This document shows positions 42,432 to 52,459 of a stretch of DNA of 64,000 bases, in pieces. Location: assembly GCA_902787185.1 (NCBI GenBank), contig CADAFP010000004.1, forward strand, positions 44,675-108,674, read 5' to 3'. Source of the DNA: an uncultured Bacteroidales bacterium (GTDB lineage Bacteria > Bacteroidota > Bacteroidia > Bacteroidales > Muribaculaceae). The number at the start of each line of letters is the position of its first letter. Positions within the stretch are counted from its first letter, which is position 1. The position numbers and the translations under genes were made by a program. The notes beneath the pieces are model-generated. The model did no database searches. It was not told where the DNA came from and saw nothing but the letters and a program-made list of their open reading frames with translations.

Positions 42432-45400
42432 ATGTTTGGCAAAGCGGGAAATATCTTCAAGAAGATGGCGGCCTGGGTGGGCGGCGGTCTGCTTGGTATG
42501 GTGGCGGCACTGCCGTTTGCCATGTATATCCCGTGGGTTCAGAATGCCGTTGCCGACGCCGCTGCCGACTATGCCAGCAAGAAGACGGGCATGGACATCA
42601 GCGTGGGTGACGTCAGGGTGAAATTCCCTCTCGATGTCAGCGCCACCGACGTGCAGGTCATTGACGAGAAAGGCGATACCCTGTTCAAGGCCGATGAGGT
42701 GAAAGCCAACGTTAAGCCTAAACCACTGCTGGACAAGAAGGTAGAGGCTGATAATGTCTCGCTCAAGGGTGCCAAGAGCCAAGTCAAGACCGATGATGGC
42801 TCGATGGACCTGGACGTGGATGTGGACGATGCCAGCATCGATAAAGCCTCGGTCAATCTGGATAAGAACAAGGTCGATGTGGGCAATGCTGCCCTCAAGG
42901 GTGGCAAGGCCAAGATGAGCATGAAGCCCGAGAAGAAGAAACAGGAAGACAAGGAACCCAGCAAACCCTGGAAAGTCAATGCCGATAAGGTCACTGCCGA
43001 CGATGTGGACTTCAAGATGGACATGAAGCCCACCATCGACAAGTTGGATGCCAAGGTGGGCCATGCCGAGGCTAAGGATGTCAAGGTCGATACGGGAGAA
43101 CAGACCGTTGGAGTGGGCGAATTGGATATCGATAATGCCGATGTCGATTACAAGCACCCGAGCGAGAAGGACGCCAAGCAGTACCGCAAGGACCATCCCA
43201 TGCCCAACAATCCCTCGTCAACTCAGCCTCAAGACGATAAGCCCTGGAAGGTCAAGGCTGGCAAGGTACGCGTCAAGGACAGCAAGGGCAAGTATGGCCA
43301 GACTGGCAAAAAGCCCAATAAACCCGGCACCTCGCTCGACCCGGACAATATCGAGGTGGATGATGTGAATGCCGCCATCGACGACTTTGAGATGGACGGT
43401 GACAACATCAAAGTGCCCGTGAAGCACTTGTCAGGAAAGGAGCGCAGCGGCCTTCAGGTCAAGGATGCCAGCGGCACCGTCACCAAGAACAAAAACGGCC
43501 TCGATATCGATAAGGGACGCGTCAAGACCAAGGGCAGCGACATCAAGCTCGATGCCCATGTCGATCAGGATATGCTCGATGGCAAGCCCAACGGAAAGGC
43601 CAGCATCGACACCGACAGCAAGATTGACCTCAACGAGGTCGAGAAGCTGGTGCCCGACGCACGCAAGGCCCTCAAGGACATCCCTCACAACAAGCCCGTG
43701 CGTGTCAAGGCCAAAGCGCGAGGCAACAGCAAGCGCGTGGACGTGCAGTCGCTGGATGCCGACGTGCCTGGCATTGGACGCATCAAGGGCAAGGGCACCA
43801 TCTACAATCCCACCGATATGGACCGCATGAAGGCCGATATGGACACCGAGGTGGACCTGCGTGACCCGAGTGCCCTCAACAGGATGCTGGGACTGGACGA
43901 CGTGAAGCTCCCGCCCATGAAGTTGAGCGGCAAAATCAACAAGGAGGGGTGCCGATGGGTGGCTCGCAACCTGCGTGTCTCGACAGGTGGCGGCACCATG
44001 CGGGGCGATGGCTACTATGACATCTGCAACGAGAACTATGACGTGGATGCCACGTTCAGCAACTTCCCCGTCAAGTCGTTCCTCCCCAATTATGACGTCA
44101 GGGACCTCACAGCGAGCGTCAAGGCTCGTGGTCACGGCTTCGACTTCACCGACTGCGGTTCTACCTGGACCGACGCCACCGTCAACTTGGGCCATGTGCG
44201 CTATAACGGCACTCGCTACAACAGCATCAAGGCGCGTGGCAAGCTGCGTGGCGGCTATGCCGATGTGTATGCCGCGGGCTACAGCAAGGGGTGTGACTTT
44301 GACGCCAATGCCCATGGCACCATCTGCAACGACCACTACGTCTTCACTGCCGACGGCGACCTGCGTGACGTGGACCTGAACCGTTTGGGCATGTATGACG
44401 GCGTGTGCAACGGCTCGACTCTCCTCCATGCCGAGGGCGACATCAATCTGCGCACCCGCTGTTGGGATGCCGACCTCACGCTCAACGACATTGACTGGCA
44501 ACTGGACAGCAGTCTGCTTGTGGCCGACGATGCGCGGGCTCAGCTGCACAGCACGCCGCGTGTGACCTGCATCACCGTCGAGAACGAGTCCAATTACGCC
44601 CACCTGAACGCCCCGAGTCATATCACAGAATTGATGGAGGACTTCCAAAAAACTGCCACTGAAATCAAGCGCCAGTTGGATGACCGCTGGCTTGACATCG
44701 AGCGCCTGAAGGAGCCGATGCCCTGGTTTGACTTCGATATGCACATGGGTACCGATGGTATCGTGCAACGTTACCTGCAGCAGTATGAGGTCGATTTCCG
44801 TGACATCAGCTGTGAGATGAGTCGCGACACGACCCTCTTCCTCAACGGCCGTGCTCACGGCATCAGCTACGGTGAGACCAATATCGACACCGTCACCATC
44901 CATGCCAATGAACTGAATAACCGCTACCTCGCCTTCAACGCGCACATGGGAAACAGGCCGGGTACCTGGGACGAGTTTGCCAAAGTCGATATCGAGGGCG
45001 GCTTCAAGGGGCAGGCTATTGACTTCATGCTACACCAGCAGAACGTCAAGGGCGAGACAGGCTACCGCCTGGGCTGCAACGCCCGGTTGGCCGACGAGCA
45101 AGTGAGGGCACGCCTCTTTGGCAAGGATCCTGTGATTGGCTACCGCCACTGGACGTTTAACGAGGACAATTATGTGAATGTCGATCTCAAATCCCGAATG
45201 CTCGATGCCAACCTCATGCTCAACAGCGACAGCAGCAGTGTTGAACTGATCACGACGAGGCTGCCTGGCGACAGCACCGAGAACGTGCAACTCAATATCG
45301 ACAACCTGCGCCTTGAGGAGTGGACGCGCATTGTGCCGATGCTGGCCAACACCAGCGGCACCGTCAACGCCAACGTGGATATCATGTGGGACGGCGCCAA

Positions 45401-47387
45401 CGCCGATGGTGACGGCATCATCGACATCAAGGACTTCGTCTATAACGGCAAGCCTGAGGGCGACGTGACGCTGAATGCCGACTTTGACTTTGACCCGGCA
45501 ACAGCAGCAACCCGCCTAACAGCCGACCTGATTTTGGACGGCAAGAATGCCATCACAGTGCGCGGCTCGCTCAACGATGCCACGGCTGCCACACCGCTCA
45601 ATATGGAGGCGCAGTTTGACCGCTTCCCGCTGTCTCGTGCCAATGCATTCATCCCTGGCGGCTACATCTGGCTCGACGGTTATGCCATGGGCACGATGAC
45701 GCTCGACGGTTCGGCCAGTGACCCCCACATCCATGGCTACCTCACTGCCGACTCGGCCACCGTTAACCTGCCTCGCTACGGCAGTTCATTGAAGCTGTCC
45801 AGCAATCCCATCCCCGTCGAGGACAATGTCATCAGCTTTAACAACTACAAGTTGATAGGCTCCAACCGCAGTCCTGTGACCATCAACGGCATTGTCGATC
45901 TGCGTGACTTGGACAATATGATTATCGACCTCAGTGCAACAGGCCGTGAAGTGCAGTTCATGGACAGTAAGCAGGACGATGAGACGCAGATTTTTGGCAA
46001 GGGACTTGCCGATATCGACGCGACGGTGAAAAGCTTGGGCGACATGATGACCGTGCGTGCCGATGCCACGCTGCTGTCGGGCTCCAACATCACCTATGTC
46101 ATGAAGAATGACATATCCCAGCTCTCAACCAAGGTGGACGAGAATATGGTGACATTCACCGATTTCAACCAGCAGAAAACCGGCCAAACCATTCTGGTGA
46201 CGGGCAAGGGGAGCAGCGCGACCAGCATTCTGGTCAACATCGATGTGGAGAGAGGTGCAAAAATCAATGCTTTCCTATCGGAGGACGGACAGAACCGTGC
46301 CGTCGTCGATGGCGTTGGACGCCTCAAGTATTACCTTGACTTCGCGGGTCGCGACAACCTCACAGGCACCTACACCATCGAGAGTGGCAACCTGCGCTAC
46401 ACACCGCCCCTCATTTCGCAGAAGAACTTCAATATCAATAGCGGCAGTAGCATCACTTGGGCGGGCGATATGCTCAATCCCACCCTGAACCTCAGTGGTA
46501 CCGAAAAGGTCAAATCGAGCGTGCGCAATGATGATAATGAAATAAAAGACGATAAAGAAAAAGGCAATGGAAATGGAAAAGGAAGCGCACGCCTCGTTGA
46601 GTTTATCATCGATGCTAAAGTGGGAGGTACACTTAATGCCATTGACCTGGACTTTGACTTGAATTGCGAGACCGACATGCAGGTGAAGAATGAATTGCAG
46701 TCGATGAGTGACAATCAGCGCTCACAGGCTGCCATCAACCTGTTGTTGTACAATACCTACTCGGGCATTAATAGTGCGGGTAGCATCACCAGTGTCACGG
46801 CGTCGTCGGCCTTGTTCTCCTTCCTTCAGACCCAGCTCAATGCGTGGGCGTCACAGACCTTGCCGGGCATTGACCTCTCATTCGGCATCAACCAGTATGA
46901 AGGAAAGAAAAGTGGCGGCACCGAGACCAGCTACAGCTACCGCTTGGCCAAGACGTTGTTTAATGACCGCTTCAAGATTGTTATCGGCGGCGAGTATAGT
47001 ACCGACCTGGGTGAGGAAGATAATGTTGCCAGCAACCTGTTCAACGATATCTCGCTGGAATACTACCTGAGCAACTCGGGTAACAAGTATCTGAGGCTTT
47101 TCCGTCATACTGGCTACGAGAACGTGTTTGAGGGACGAGTGACCAAGACAGGTGTGGCTTATGTGCTTAAGCGAAAACTCACCGACTTGAGAAACCTGTT
47201 CAAGTTCAAGCATTCCAAGGAGTACTTGTTGCGTGACTCGCTCGAGAAAGCCCGTAAGGCCGAACTGAAGCTGCAAGAGAATGCCATCGATGCCATGAGT
47301 CAGGCTGTCGAGGAAACCGCTACGCATGACGACGCCATCGATAGGCCTACCGTAAACCGCAAGAAAGATGAAGAGAGCGAACCATAA
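42432..47387 (+). CDS. tamB: TamB-like translocation/assembly module protein (DUF490)
   Basis: 1651 aa. A single N-terminal membrane anchor (AAWVGGGLLGMVAALPFAMYI) is followed by an AsmA-like start (ADAAADYASKKTGMDISVGDVRV) and a very long repetitive beta region, as in TamB-type lipid-transport and outer-membrane-assembly bridges. Residues about 100-420 are extremely Lys/Asp-rich with repeats such as PWKVNADKVTADDVDF and PWKVKAGKVRVKDS. The TamB C-terminal domain occupies about 1270-1610 (YTIESGNLRYTPPLIS; LNLSGTEKVKSSVRND; INLLLYNTYSG; YSYRLAKTLFNDRFKIVIGGEYS). The stop overlaps tamA by 20 bp, giving translational coupling with the partner barrel protein. Confidence 0.9.
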   Translation: MFGKAGNIFKKMAAWVGGGLLGMVAALPFAMYIPWVQNAVADAAADYASKKTGMDISVGDVRVKFPLDVSATDVQVIDEKGDTLFKADEVKANVKPKPLLDKKVEADNVSLKGAKSQVKTDDGSMDLDVDVDDASIDKASVNLDKNKVDVGNAALKGGKAKMSMKPEKKKQEDKEPSKPWKVNADKVTADDVDFKMDMKPTIDKLDAKVGHAEAKDVKVDTGEQTVGVGELDIDNADVDYKHPSEKDAKQYRKDHPMPNNPSSTQPQDDKPWKVKAGKVRVKDSKGKYGQTGKKPNKPGTSLDPDNIEVDDVNAAIDDFEMDGDNIKVPVKHLSGKERSGLQVKDASGTVTKNKNGLDIDKGRVKTKGSDIKLDAHVDQDMLDGKPNGKASIDTDSKIDLNEVEKLVPDARKALKDIPHNKPVRVKAKARGNSKRVDVQSLDADVPGIGRIKGKGTIYNPTDMDRMKADMDTEVDLRDPSALNRMLGLDDVKLPPMKLSGKINKEGCRWVARNLRVSTGGGTMRGDGYYDICNENYDVDATFSNFPVKSFLPNYDVRDLTASVKARGHGFDFTDCGSTWTDATVNLGHVRYNGTRYNSIKARGKLRGGYADVYAAGYSKGCDFDANAHGTICNDHYVFTADGDLRDVDLNRLGMYDGVCNGSTLLHAEGDINLRTRCWDADLTLNDIDWQLDSSLLVADDARAQLHSTPRVTCITVENESNYAHLNAPSHITELMEDFQKTATEIKRQLDDRWLDIERLKEPMPWFDFDMHMGTDGIVQRYLQQYEVDFRDISCEMSRDTTLFLNGRAHGISYGETNIDTVTIHANELNNRYLAFNAHMGNRPGTWDEFAKVDIEGGFKGQAIDFMLHQQNVKGETGYRLGCNARLADEQVRARLFGKDPVIGYRHWTFNEDNYVNVDLKSRMLDANLMLNSDSSSVELITTRLPGDSTENVQLNIDNLRLEEWTRIVPMLANTSGTVNANVDIMWDGANADGDGIIDIKDFVYNGKPEGDVTLNADFDFDPATAATRLTADLILDGKNAITVRGSLNDATAATPLNMEAQFDRFPLSRANAFIPGGYIWLDGYAMGTMTLDGSASDPHIHGYLTADSATVNLPRYGSSLKLSSNPIPVEDNVISFNNYKLIGSNRSPVTINGIVDLRDLDNMIIDLSATGREVQFMDSKQDDETQIFGKGLADIDATVKSLGDMMTVRADATLLSGSNITYVMKNDISQLSTKVDENMVTFTDFNQQKTGQTILVTGKGSSATSILVNIDVERGAKINAFLSEDGQNRAVVDGVGRLKYYLDFAGRDNLTGTYTIESGNLRYTPPLISQKNFNINSGSSITWAGDMLNPTLNLSGTEKVKSSVRNDDNEIKDDKEKGNGNGKGSARLVEFIIDAKVGGTLNAIDLDFDLNCETDMQVKNELQSMSDNQRSQAAINLLLYNTYSGINSAGSITSVTASSALFSFLQTQLNAWASQTLPGIDLSFGINQYEGKKSGGTETSYSYRLAKTLFNDRFKIVIGGEYSTDLGEEDNVASNLFNDISLEYYLSNSGNKYLRLFRHTGYENVFEGRVTKTGVAYVLKRKLTDLRNLFKFKHSKEYLLRDSLEKARKAELKLQENAIDAMSQAVEETATHDDAIDRPTVNRKKDEESEP

Positions 47388-49680
47388 CATGTTTTGCCTT
47401 GTGCTGTGTGTGCTCATGGCACTGCTGGCCTCCTCGTGCTCAACGACCAAGAAGCTCGGGGAGAATGATGTGCTCTATACCGGTGTGAAGCGCCTCAAGT
47501 ATCACGAGGACAGCGTCAAGGTGGATGAGGGTGTGAAGACCGACATCTTCACGGCCATCAACGTCAAGCCCAACAATCCGCTCTACTCGCCTTATTACCG
47601 CACGCCATTCCCCTTCGGGTTGTTGCTTTATAACTACATCGACGAGGATGCCAAGGGTTTCAAGGGGTGGCTGTATAAGCATTTTGCCTCCAAACCGGTG
47701 CTCATCAGGCGCGTCAATCCCCAGGCGCGTGTAGATATGATAAACACCATCCTGCGCAACAACGGCTATTTCACCTCTTCGGCAAGCTATCAGTTGCATC
47801 CGTCTAAAAATCCCAAGAAGGCCAAGATTTCCTACGATGTCAACATCAAGCCGCCTTACACCATCGGCAATGTGCAATACATCGGTGACAACGACCCGCT
47901 CCTGCAACTCGTGGACTCGTTGGCGCGGGAGAACCGTTACCTGAAGACGGGTAGCCGCTATTGTCTGGATTCGCTCAATGCCGTGCGCATCGACATCACC
48001 AATGCCGTGCGCAACCGCGGTTACTATTTCTTCCGTCCCGAGTACCTGCAGTATCTGGCCGACAGCATTCAGGATAAAGGGATTATCCACTTGAAACTGA
48101 TCGAGTCGGCCGACATCCCCAATAATGCCAACCGCCGCTATATCACCAATGACATCACCGCCTCGGTGGTCAACGATGATGCCGTGGGCGAGCCTGACAC
48201 CATCATCACCCGAAATTGCACCCTCATCAAGTATGAGCCGGTACATATCAAGGATAACGTCATCCCCAGCTGCATACGGGCACGCAAGGGGCGGCAATTC
48301 CGCATCAACAGCATCGACCGCACCCAGGCCGCCCTGTCAAGATTGGGCATCTTCAGCACTGTGGATATCCAGGTCGTGCCGCTCGATAGCATTACTCCCG
48401 ATGGCGATGGACTGCTGGACGTGAACATCTATTGCCAACTCGACAAGCCCTGGGAGGTGAAATTTGAGATGCAGGGCGTCTCCAGCAACACCTTCATCGG
48501 TCCAGGTATTGAAGTGGGTGCTACCCACAAGAATGCCTTTGGGGCAGGGGAGAAGTTTGCTGTGGACATTTATGGCAGCTATGAGTGGCAGACGGGTAGC
48601 GAAGAATACAAGAGCAGCGATTTAGACTCTTACGAGTTCGGTATTGAAGGAAAATTGGATTTCCCCCGCCTGTTGGCTCCCAAGTTCCTGTATCCTTCAC
48701 GCCGATATACCAACTGGACCCGCTTCTCGCTCAGCGCCGACATGTTGAATCGCCCTGGTTGGTTCAAGATGGCACAGTTGAGCGCTGCCGCGACATGGGA
48801 GTGGCACGCCAACCGCTATTCCAGCCACATGCTTACGCCTATCCGCCTCACCTACAACAAACTCATCAGCAGCAGCGAGAAGTTTAGAGAAGACACGGCA
48901 AAGAACAAGGCCATGGCCGAGAGTTTCAAAGATGTGTTCGTCCCCAAGATAGAATACACCTATACCTATGACCGCGACATCAACCGCCGCAACCACATCA
49001 ACTTCACGGCAAGTGTCGCCGAGTCGGGCAACATCCTCTCGGGTATCTGGTCGATATTCCAGTCTAAGGGCACCAAGGAACTCTTTGGCACGCCTTTTTC
49101 CCAGTTTGTCAAGGCACAAGCACAAGTCGTGTGGAACCGCAACTTTGGCACCGAAAGCCAGTTGGCGACCCGTGTGCTTATCGGGGCAGCACATGCCTAT
49201 GGTAACAAATCCGATTTGCCTTACAGGGAGCAGTTCTATGTGGGTGGCTCCAACTCGATACGCGCCTTTAATGTGCGCACGTTAGGTCCTGGTAGCTACC
49301 ACCATCCCAAAGATTCAACCTACGGCGGCGGATACTATGACAGGACGGGTACTTTCAAGTTCGAGGCCAATGCCGAGTACCGTTTCCCCATCCTGGGCTA
49401 TTTCAAGGGCGCCGTCTTTCTGGATGCAGGCAACGTCTGGCTCCTCAAGAATGACACGAATCGCCCTGGCGGACAGCTCAAGATGAAGAATTTCTTTAAT
49501 GAGTTGGCGTTGGGTACGGGCATTGGTCTGCGCTTTGACATGTCGATGCTCGTCGTGCGTGCCGACCTGGGTATAGCGCTACATGCCCCCTATGACACAG
49601 GCATTAGAGGATACTTCAATATACCTTTCGAAGCCAAGGAACTCATAGGCTTCCATCTCGCCATCGGATATCCCTTCTAA
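47368..49680 (+). CDS. tamA: TamA/BamA-family outer membrane beta-barrel lipoprotein
   Basis: 770-aa Omp85-family protein. The start at 47368 gives a charged n-region and lipobox (MKRANHNMFCLVLCVLMALLASSC, Cys24); the ATG at 47389 would lose the charges. POTRA-like domains at about 100-400 (TIGNVQYIGDNDPLLQLVD; RKGRQFRINSIDRTQAALSRLGIFSTVDIQ). The barrel occupies about 405-770 with the Omp85 signature FYVGGSNSIRAFNVRTLGPG and the closing strand ELIGFHLAIGYPF, ending in an aromatic residue. An N-terminal lipid anchor is common for the Bacteroidetes TamL variant, so tamL is an alternative name. Works with the overlapping TamB. Confidence 0.9.
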   Translation: MKRANHNMFCLVLCVLMALLASSCSTTKKLGENDVLYTGVKRLKYHEDSVKVDEGVKTDIFTAINVKPNNPLYSPYYRTPFPFGLLLYNYIDEDAKGFKGWLYKHFASKPVLIRRVNPQARVDMINTILRNNGYFTSSASYQLHPSKNPKKAKISYDVNIKPPYTIGNVQYIGDNDPLLQLVDSLARENRYLKTGSRYCLDSLNAVRIDITNAVRNRGYYFFRPEYLQYLADSIQDKGIIHLKLIESADIPNNANRRYITNDITASVVNDDAVGEPDTIITRNCTLIKYEPVHIKDNVIPSCIRARKGRQFRINSIDRTQAALSRLGIFSTVDIQVVPLDSITPDGDGLLDVNIYCQLDKPWEVKFEMQGVSSNTFIGPGIEVGATHKNAFGAGEKFAVDIYGSYEWQTGSEEYKSSDLDSYEFGIEGKLDFPRLLAPKFLYPSRRYTNWTRFSLSADMLNRPGWFKMAQLSAAATWEWHANRYSSHMLTPIRLTYNKLISSSEKFREDTAKNKAMAESFKDVFVPKIEYTYTYDRDINRRNHINFTASVAESGNILSGIWSIFQSKGTKELFGTPFSQFVKAQAQVVWNRNFGTESQLATRVLIGAAHAYGNKSDLPYREQFYVGGSNSIRAFNVRTLGPGSYHHPKDSTYGGGYYDRTGTFKFEANAEYRFPILGYFKGAVFLDAGNVWLLKNDTNRPGGQLKMKNFFNELALGTGIGLRFDMSMLVVRADLGIALHAPYDTGIRGYFNIPFEAKELIGFHLAIGYPF

Positions 49681-49700
49681 TCAACGAATCAAACTACGAA

Positions 49701-49755
49701 TTACGCCAATTTTACGAAAATTCCACATGGAAGATAATTCGTAAAATTGGCGTAA
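49701..49755. terminator. Bidirectional terminator between tamA and clpC
   Basis: Perfect 18-bp inverted repeat TTACGCCAATTTTACGAA (49701-49718) with its complement at 49738-49755, loop 19 nt. A further partial copy (AAATTGGCGTAA) lies near 49815-49826. Confidence 0.7.
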
Positions 49756-49828
49756 ACTCGTCTTTGTTCGTCAAATTCGTAATAATTGAACGCGGATGCC
49801 AATTAGTTAAATTGGCGTAATTAGTAGT

Positions 49829-51979
49829 TTATTTCTTTACGACTATTCTGGTCTCGATTTTGCCGTCCACGGCGTCGATGACGATAGTGTCGCCGGGCTT
49901 GGCTTCCTCACGCAGCAGCATCTCGCTCAACGGGTCTTCGATTTCGCTCTGGATGGCGCGCTTGAGTGGGCGGGCGCCATACTGGATGTCAAAACCGTGG
50001 TCAGCGACCAGATTCTTGGCGGCATCGGTGATTTCCAGCTTCAGGCCGTTCTCCTCCACACGCTTGTAGAACGAGGCCAGCTCGATATCCACAATCTTGA
50101 GGATGCAGTCGTGGTTCAGTGACCCGAAGGTGACGATGTCATCGACACGGTTCAGGAACTCGGGCGAGAACTGGCGGTTCAATGCCTTGCGGATGACGGC
50201 GTCGCTGCGCTCCTTGGTCAATTCGTTGGTGTTGAAACCCACGCCGGCGCCGAAGTCCTTCAGCTCCCTTGTACCGATGTTAGAGGTCATAATGATGATG
50301 GTGTTCTTGAAATCCACCTTACGGCCCAGTCCGTCGGTCAGGCTGCCCTCGTCGAGCACCTGCAGCATCATGTTGAACACGTCGGGGTGTGCTTTCTCAA
50401 TCTCGTCGAGCAGCACCACGCTGTAGGGGTGACGGCGCACCTTCTCGGTCAACTGGCCGCCCTCCTCATAGCCCACATAGCCCGGAGGCGCACCCACGAG
50501 CCTGGAGACGTTGAATTTCTCCATATATTCGCTCATATCGACGCGAATCAATGCCTCGTCGCTGTTGAACAGGAACTCGGCGAGCTTCTTGGCCAGTAAG
50601 GTCTTGCCCACGCCGGTCGGGCCCAGGAACATGAATGAACCGATGGGGCGCTTGGGGTCGCGCAGGCCGGCGCGGTTGCGGCGTATGCTGCGGGCAATCT
50701 TGTCGATGGCCTCATCCTGGCCGATGACCTGCTTCTTGAGTTCGTCGGTCATGCCAAGCAGGCGGATGCCCTCGCTCTGGGCGATGCGTTGGGTGGGAAC
50801 GCCGGTCATCATGGCGACAACCTCGGCGATATGCCCCTCGTTGACGGTCACGCGGCGGCTGTCCAGTTCTGCTTCCCAGCGTTCTTTGGCCTCTTGCAGT
50901 TCGGCTTTGAGTTTCTCCTGCTGGTCGCGATAGCCCGCTGCACTCTCAAAGTTCTGGGCTTGGACGGCCTTGAATTTGTTCTCCTGAGCCTCAGCGATGC
51001 GCTGCTCCAGATCCTCAATCTCCTTGGGGGTATCAACGCGGGTGATGTGCACGCGCGAACCCGCCTCGTCCATCGCGTCGATGGCCTTGTCGGGGAAGAA
51101 GCGGTCGCTGATGTAGCGGTCGGTCATGCTGACACAGGCTTGCAGCGCCTCGTCGGTATAGTTCACGCCATGGTGCTTTTCATACATCTCCTTGATGTTA
51201 TGCAGAATCTCAAGCGTCTGCTCGGGAGTGGTGGGCTCAATCAGCACTTTCTGGAAACGGCGCTCCAGGGCACCGTCTTTCTCGATGCTCTTGCGGTACT
51301 CGTCAAGGGTGGTGGCACCGATGCACTGGAACTCGCCACGTGCCAGCGCGGGTTTCAACAGGTTGGCGGCGTCCATCGATCCGCTGGCGTTACCAGCGCC
51401 CACGATGTTGTGAATCTCGTCGATGAACATGATGACGTTCTTGTTGTTGCTCACCTCGTCGATGACCGCCTTAAGTCGTTCCTCAAACTGGCCGCGGTAC
51501 TTGGTACCTGCCACGATAGCTGCCATGTCGAGCGAGATGATGCGCTTGTCGAGCAGCGTGCGCGCCACCTTGCGCTCCACAATGCGCTTGGCCAGGCCCT
51601 CGATGATGGCGCTCTTGCCCACGCCGGGCTCACCAATCATCACGGGGTTATTCTTCTTGCGGCGGCTCAGAATCTGTGCCAGGCGCTCGATTTCCGTCTC
51701 ACGTCCCACAACGGGGTCCAGGCGTCCCTCGGCAGCCTCGCGGGTGATGTCCTTGCCATATTTGTCAATGACGGGAGTGGCAGTATTGTCACCCCGACTG
51801 ACATTTCGTCGCTGTCGCGTCTCACGATAGGACGGGTTGTCACTGTCTCCCGCACCACCGCCACCCGGCAACTCGTCCTCCTCCTCATCCTCCTCGTCGG
51901 GGAAGTCGGCACCTGCCACGGGCAGCGTAATATCCTGTCTCCAACGACTTTGCTGGAGCCTATACTGCTTATCTGTCAT
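49829..51979 (-). CDS. ClpC-type AAA+ unfoldase lacking the Clp N-domain
   Basis: 716-aa Hsp100 ATPase with two AAA+ modules. The first has Walker A GEPGVGKS at 116-123; the second has GPTGVGKT near 455. A UVR-like middle region ([26 protein letters not shown]) marks it as ClpC rather than ClpA or ClpB. A ClpP-docking tripeptide (GAGVGFN) near residue 580 suggests it feeds ClpP. The usual ~145-residue N-terminal double repeat is absent; in its place is an acidic/glycine stretch ([18 protein letters not shown]). Upstream DNA to 52460 shows no coding continuation. Probably a second, specialised ClpC. No Bacteroidetes promoter box was found upstream. Confidence 0.9.
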   Translation of the reverse strand: MTDKQYRLQQSRWRQDITLPVAGADFPDEEDEEEDELPGGGGAGDSDNPSYRETRQRRNVSRGDNTATPVIDKYGKDITREAAEGRLDPVVGRETEIERLAQILSRRKKNNPVMIGEPGVGKSAIIEGLAKRIVERKVARTLLDKRIISLDMAAIVAGTKYRGQFEERLKAVIDEVSNNKNVIMFIDEIHNIVGAGNASGSMDAANLLKPALARGEFQCIGATTLDEYRKSIEKDGALERRFQKVLIEPTTPEQTLEILHNIKEMYEKHHGVNYTDEALQACVSMTDRYISDRFFPDKAIDAMDEAGSRVHITRVDTPKEIEDLEQRIAEAQENKFKAVQAQNFESAAGYRDQQEKLKAELQEAKERWEAELDSRRVTVNEGHIAEVVAMMTGVPTQRIAQSEGIRLLGMTDELKKQVIGQDEAIDKIARSIRRNRAGLRDPKRPIGSFMFLGPTGVGKTLLAKKLAEFLFNSDEALIRVDMSEYMEKFNVSRLVGAPPGYVGYEEGGQLTEKVRRHPYSVVLLDEIEKAHPDVFNMMLQVLDEGSLTDGLGRKVDFKNTIIIMTSNIGTRELKDFGAGVGFNTNELTKERSDAVIRKALNRQFSPEFLNRVDDIVTFGSLNHDCILKIVDIELASFYKRVEENGLKLEITDAAKNLVADHGFDIQYGARPLKRAIQSEIEDPLSEMLLREEAKPGDTIVIDAVDGKIETRIVVKK

Positions 51980-52248
51980 ATCGTTTTCTCTAAAAACTAT
52001 AATCTAATATCTATTTACTATTATCTCACTCCCGCAACCACCGTGCCAAAACCACTAAATAGAATACAACTTCAACAACTTGAACAATTTTCTTTTAGTC
52101 GGCACCCAAAACTGTCTCCAAATTAATCGAATTAACTCGAATTACTTGAGCTGATGCCCATTCGATTCATTCGGCTAATTCGCAGGCTTTTATTTTAAAA
52201 AAGTTGTTTTAAGTTCTGTGAGTAGTATTCTTTTTAAAAACTTTTCAC
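51980..52248. other. AT-rich intergenic region upstream of clpC and LRR-D
   Basis: First part of the gene-free stretch 51980-52459. It contains intergenic repeat vocabulary (AACTTGAACAA, GCTGATGCCCATTCG, AATTCGCAGG) related to R1, and the 22-bp repeat at 52202-52223. No ORF with coding character is seen. Confidence 0.5.
52202..52223 (+). repeat. 22-bp direct repeat, left copy
   Basis: AGTTGTTTTAAGTTCTGTGA plus GT, identical to 54951-54972. The two copies bracket the LRR-D gene. Confidence 0.8.
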
Positions 52249-52256
52249 TATCTTTG
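52249..52256 (+). promoter_or_regulatory. -7 box of LRR-D
   Basis: TATCTTTG, predicting a start near 52261 and a leader of about 200 nt, far longer than for other genes here. Confidence 0.55.
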
Positions 52257-52261
52257 TGGCG

Positions 52262-52306
52262 ATTCATGGCATGGGGTCATATTGGTGACATAGAATTGCC
52301 ATGAAT
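52262..52306 (+). promoter_or_regulatory. Structured 5' leader hairpin of LRR-D
   Basis: Perfect 10-bp stem ATTCATGGCA (52262-52271) with TGCCATGAAT (52297-52306), and a nested GTCA/TGAC pairing. It lies at the predicted 5' end of the transcript, about 150 nt before the ATG. Confidence 0.4.
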
Positions 52307-52459
52307 GACATTTGATTAACAAGGAAGCGTTTATTAGCGCTCAGTCTTAATTGTTAGACGGGCACGAAATAAGGCTCTCACGCTTTTCCTTTTTAGATAC
52401 AGACAACCCGCCGCAGCCACTGGGAGCAGGCATGGCACCAGACGAATCACCAACCGCTC

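Noticed and set aside
43431-44945. 504-aa open frame on the minus strand
   Set aside because: Antisense to tamB.
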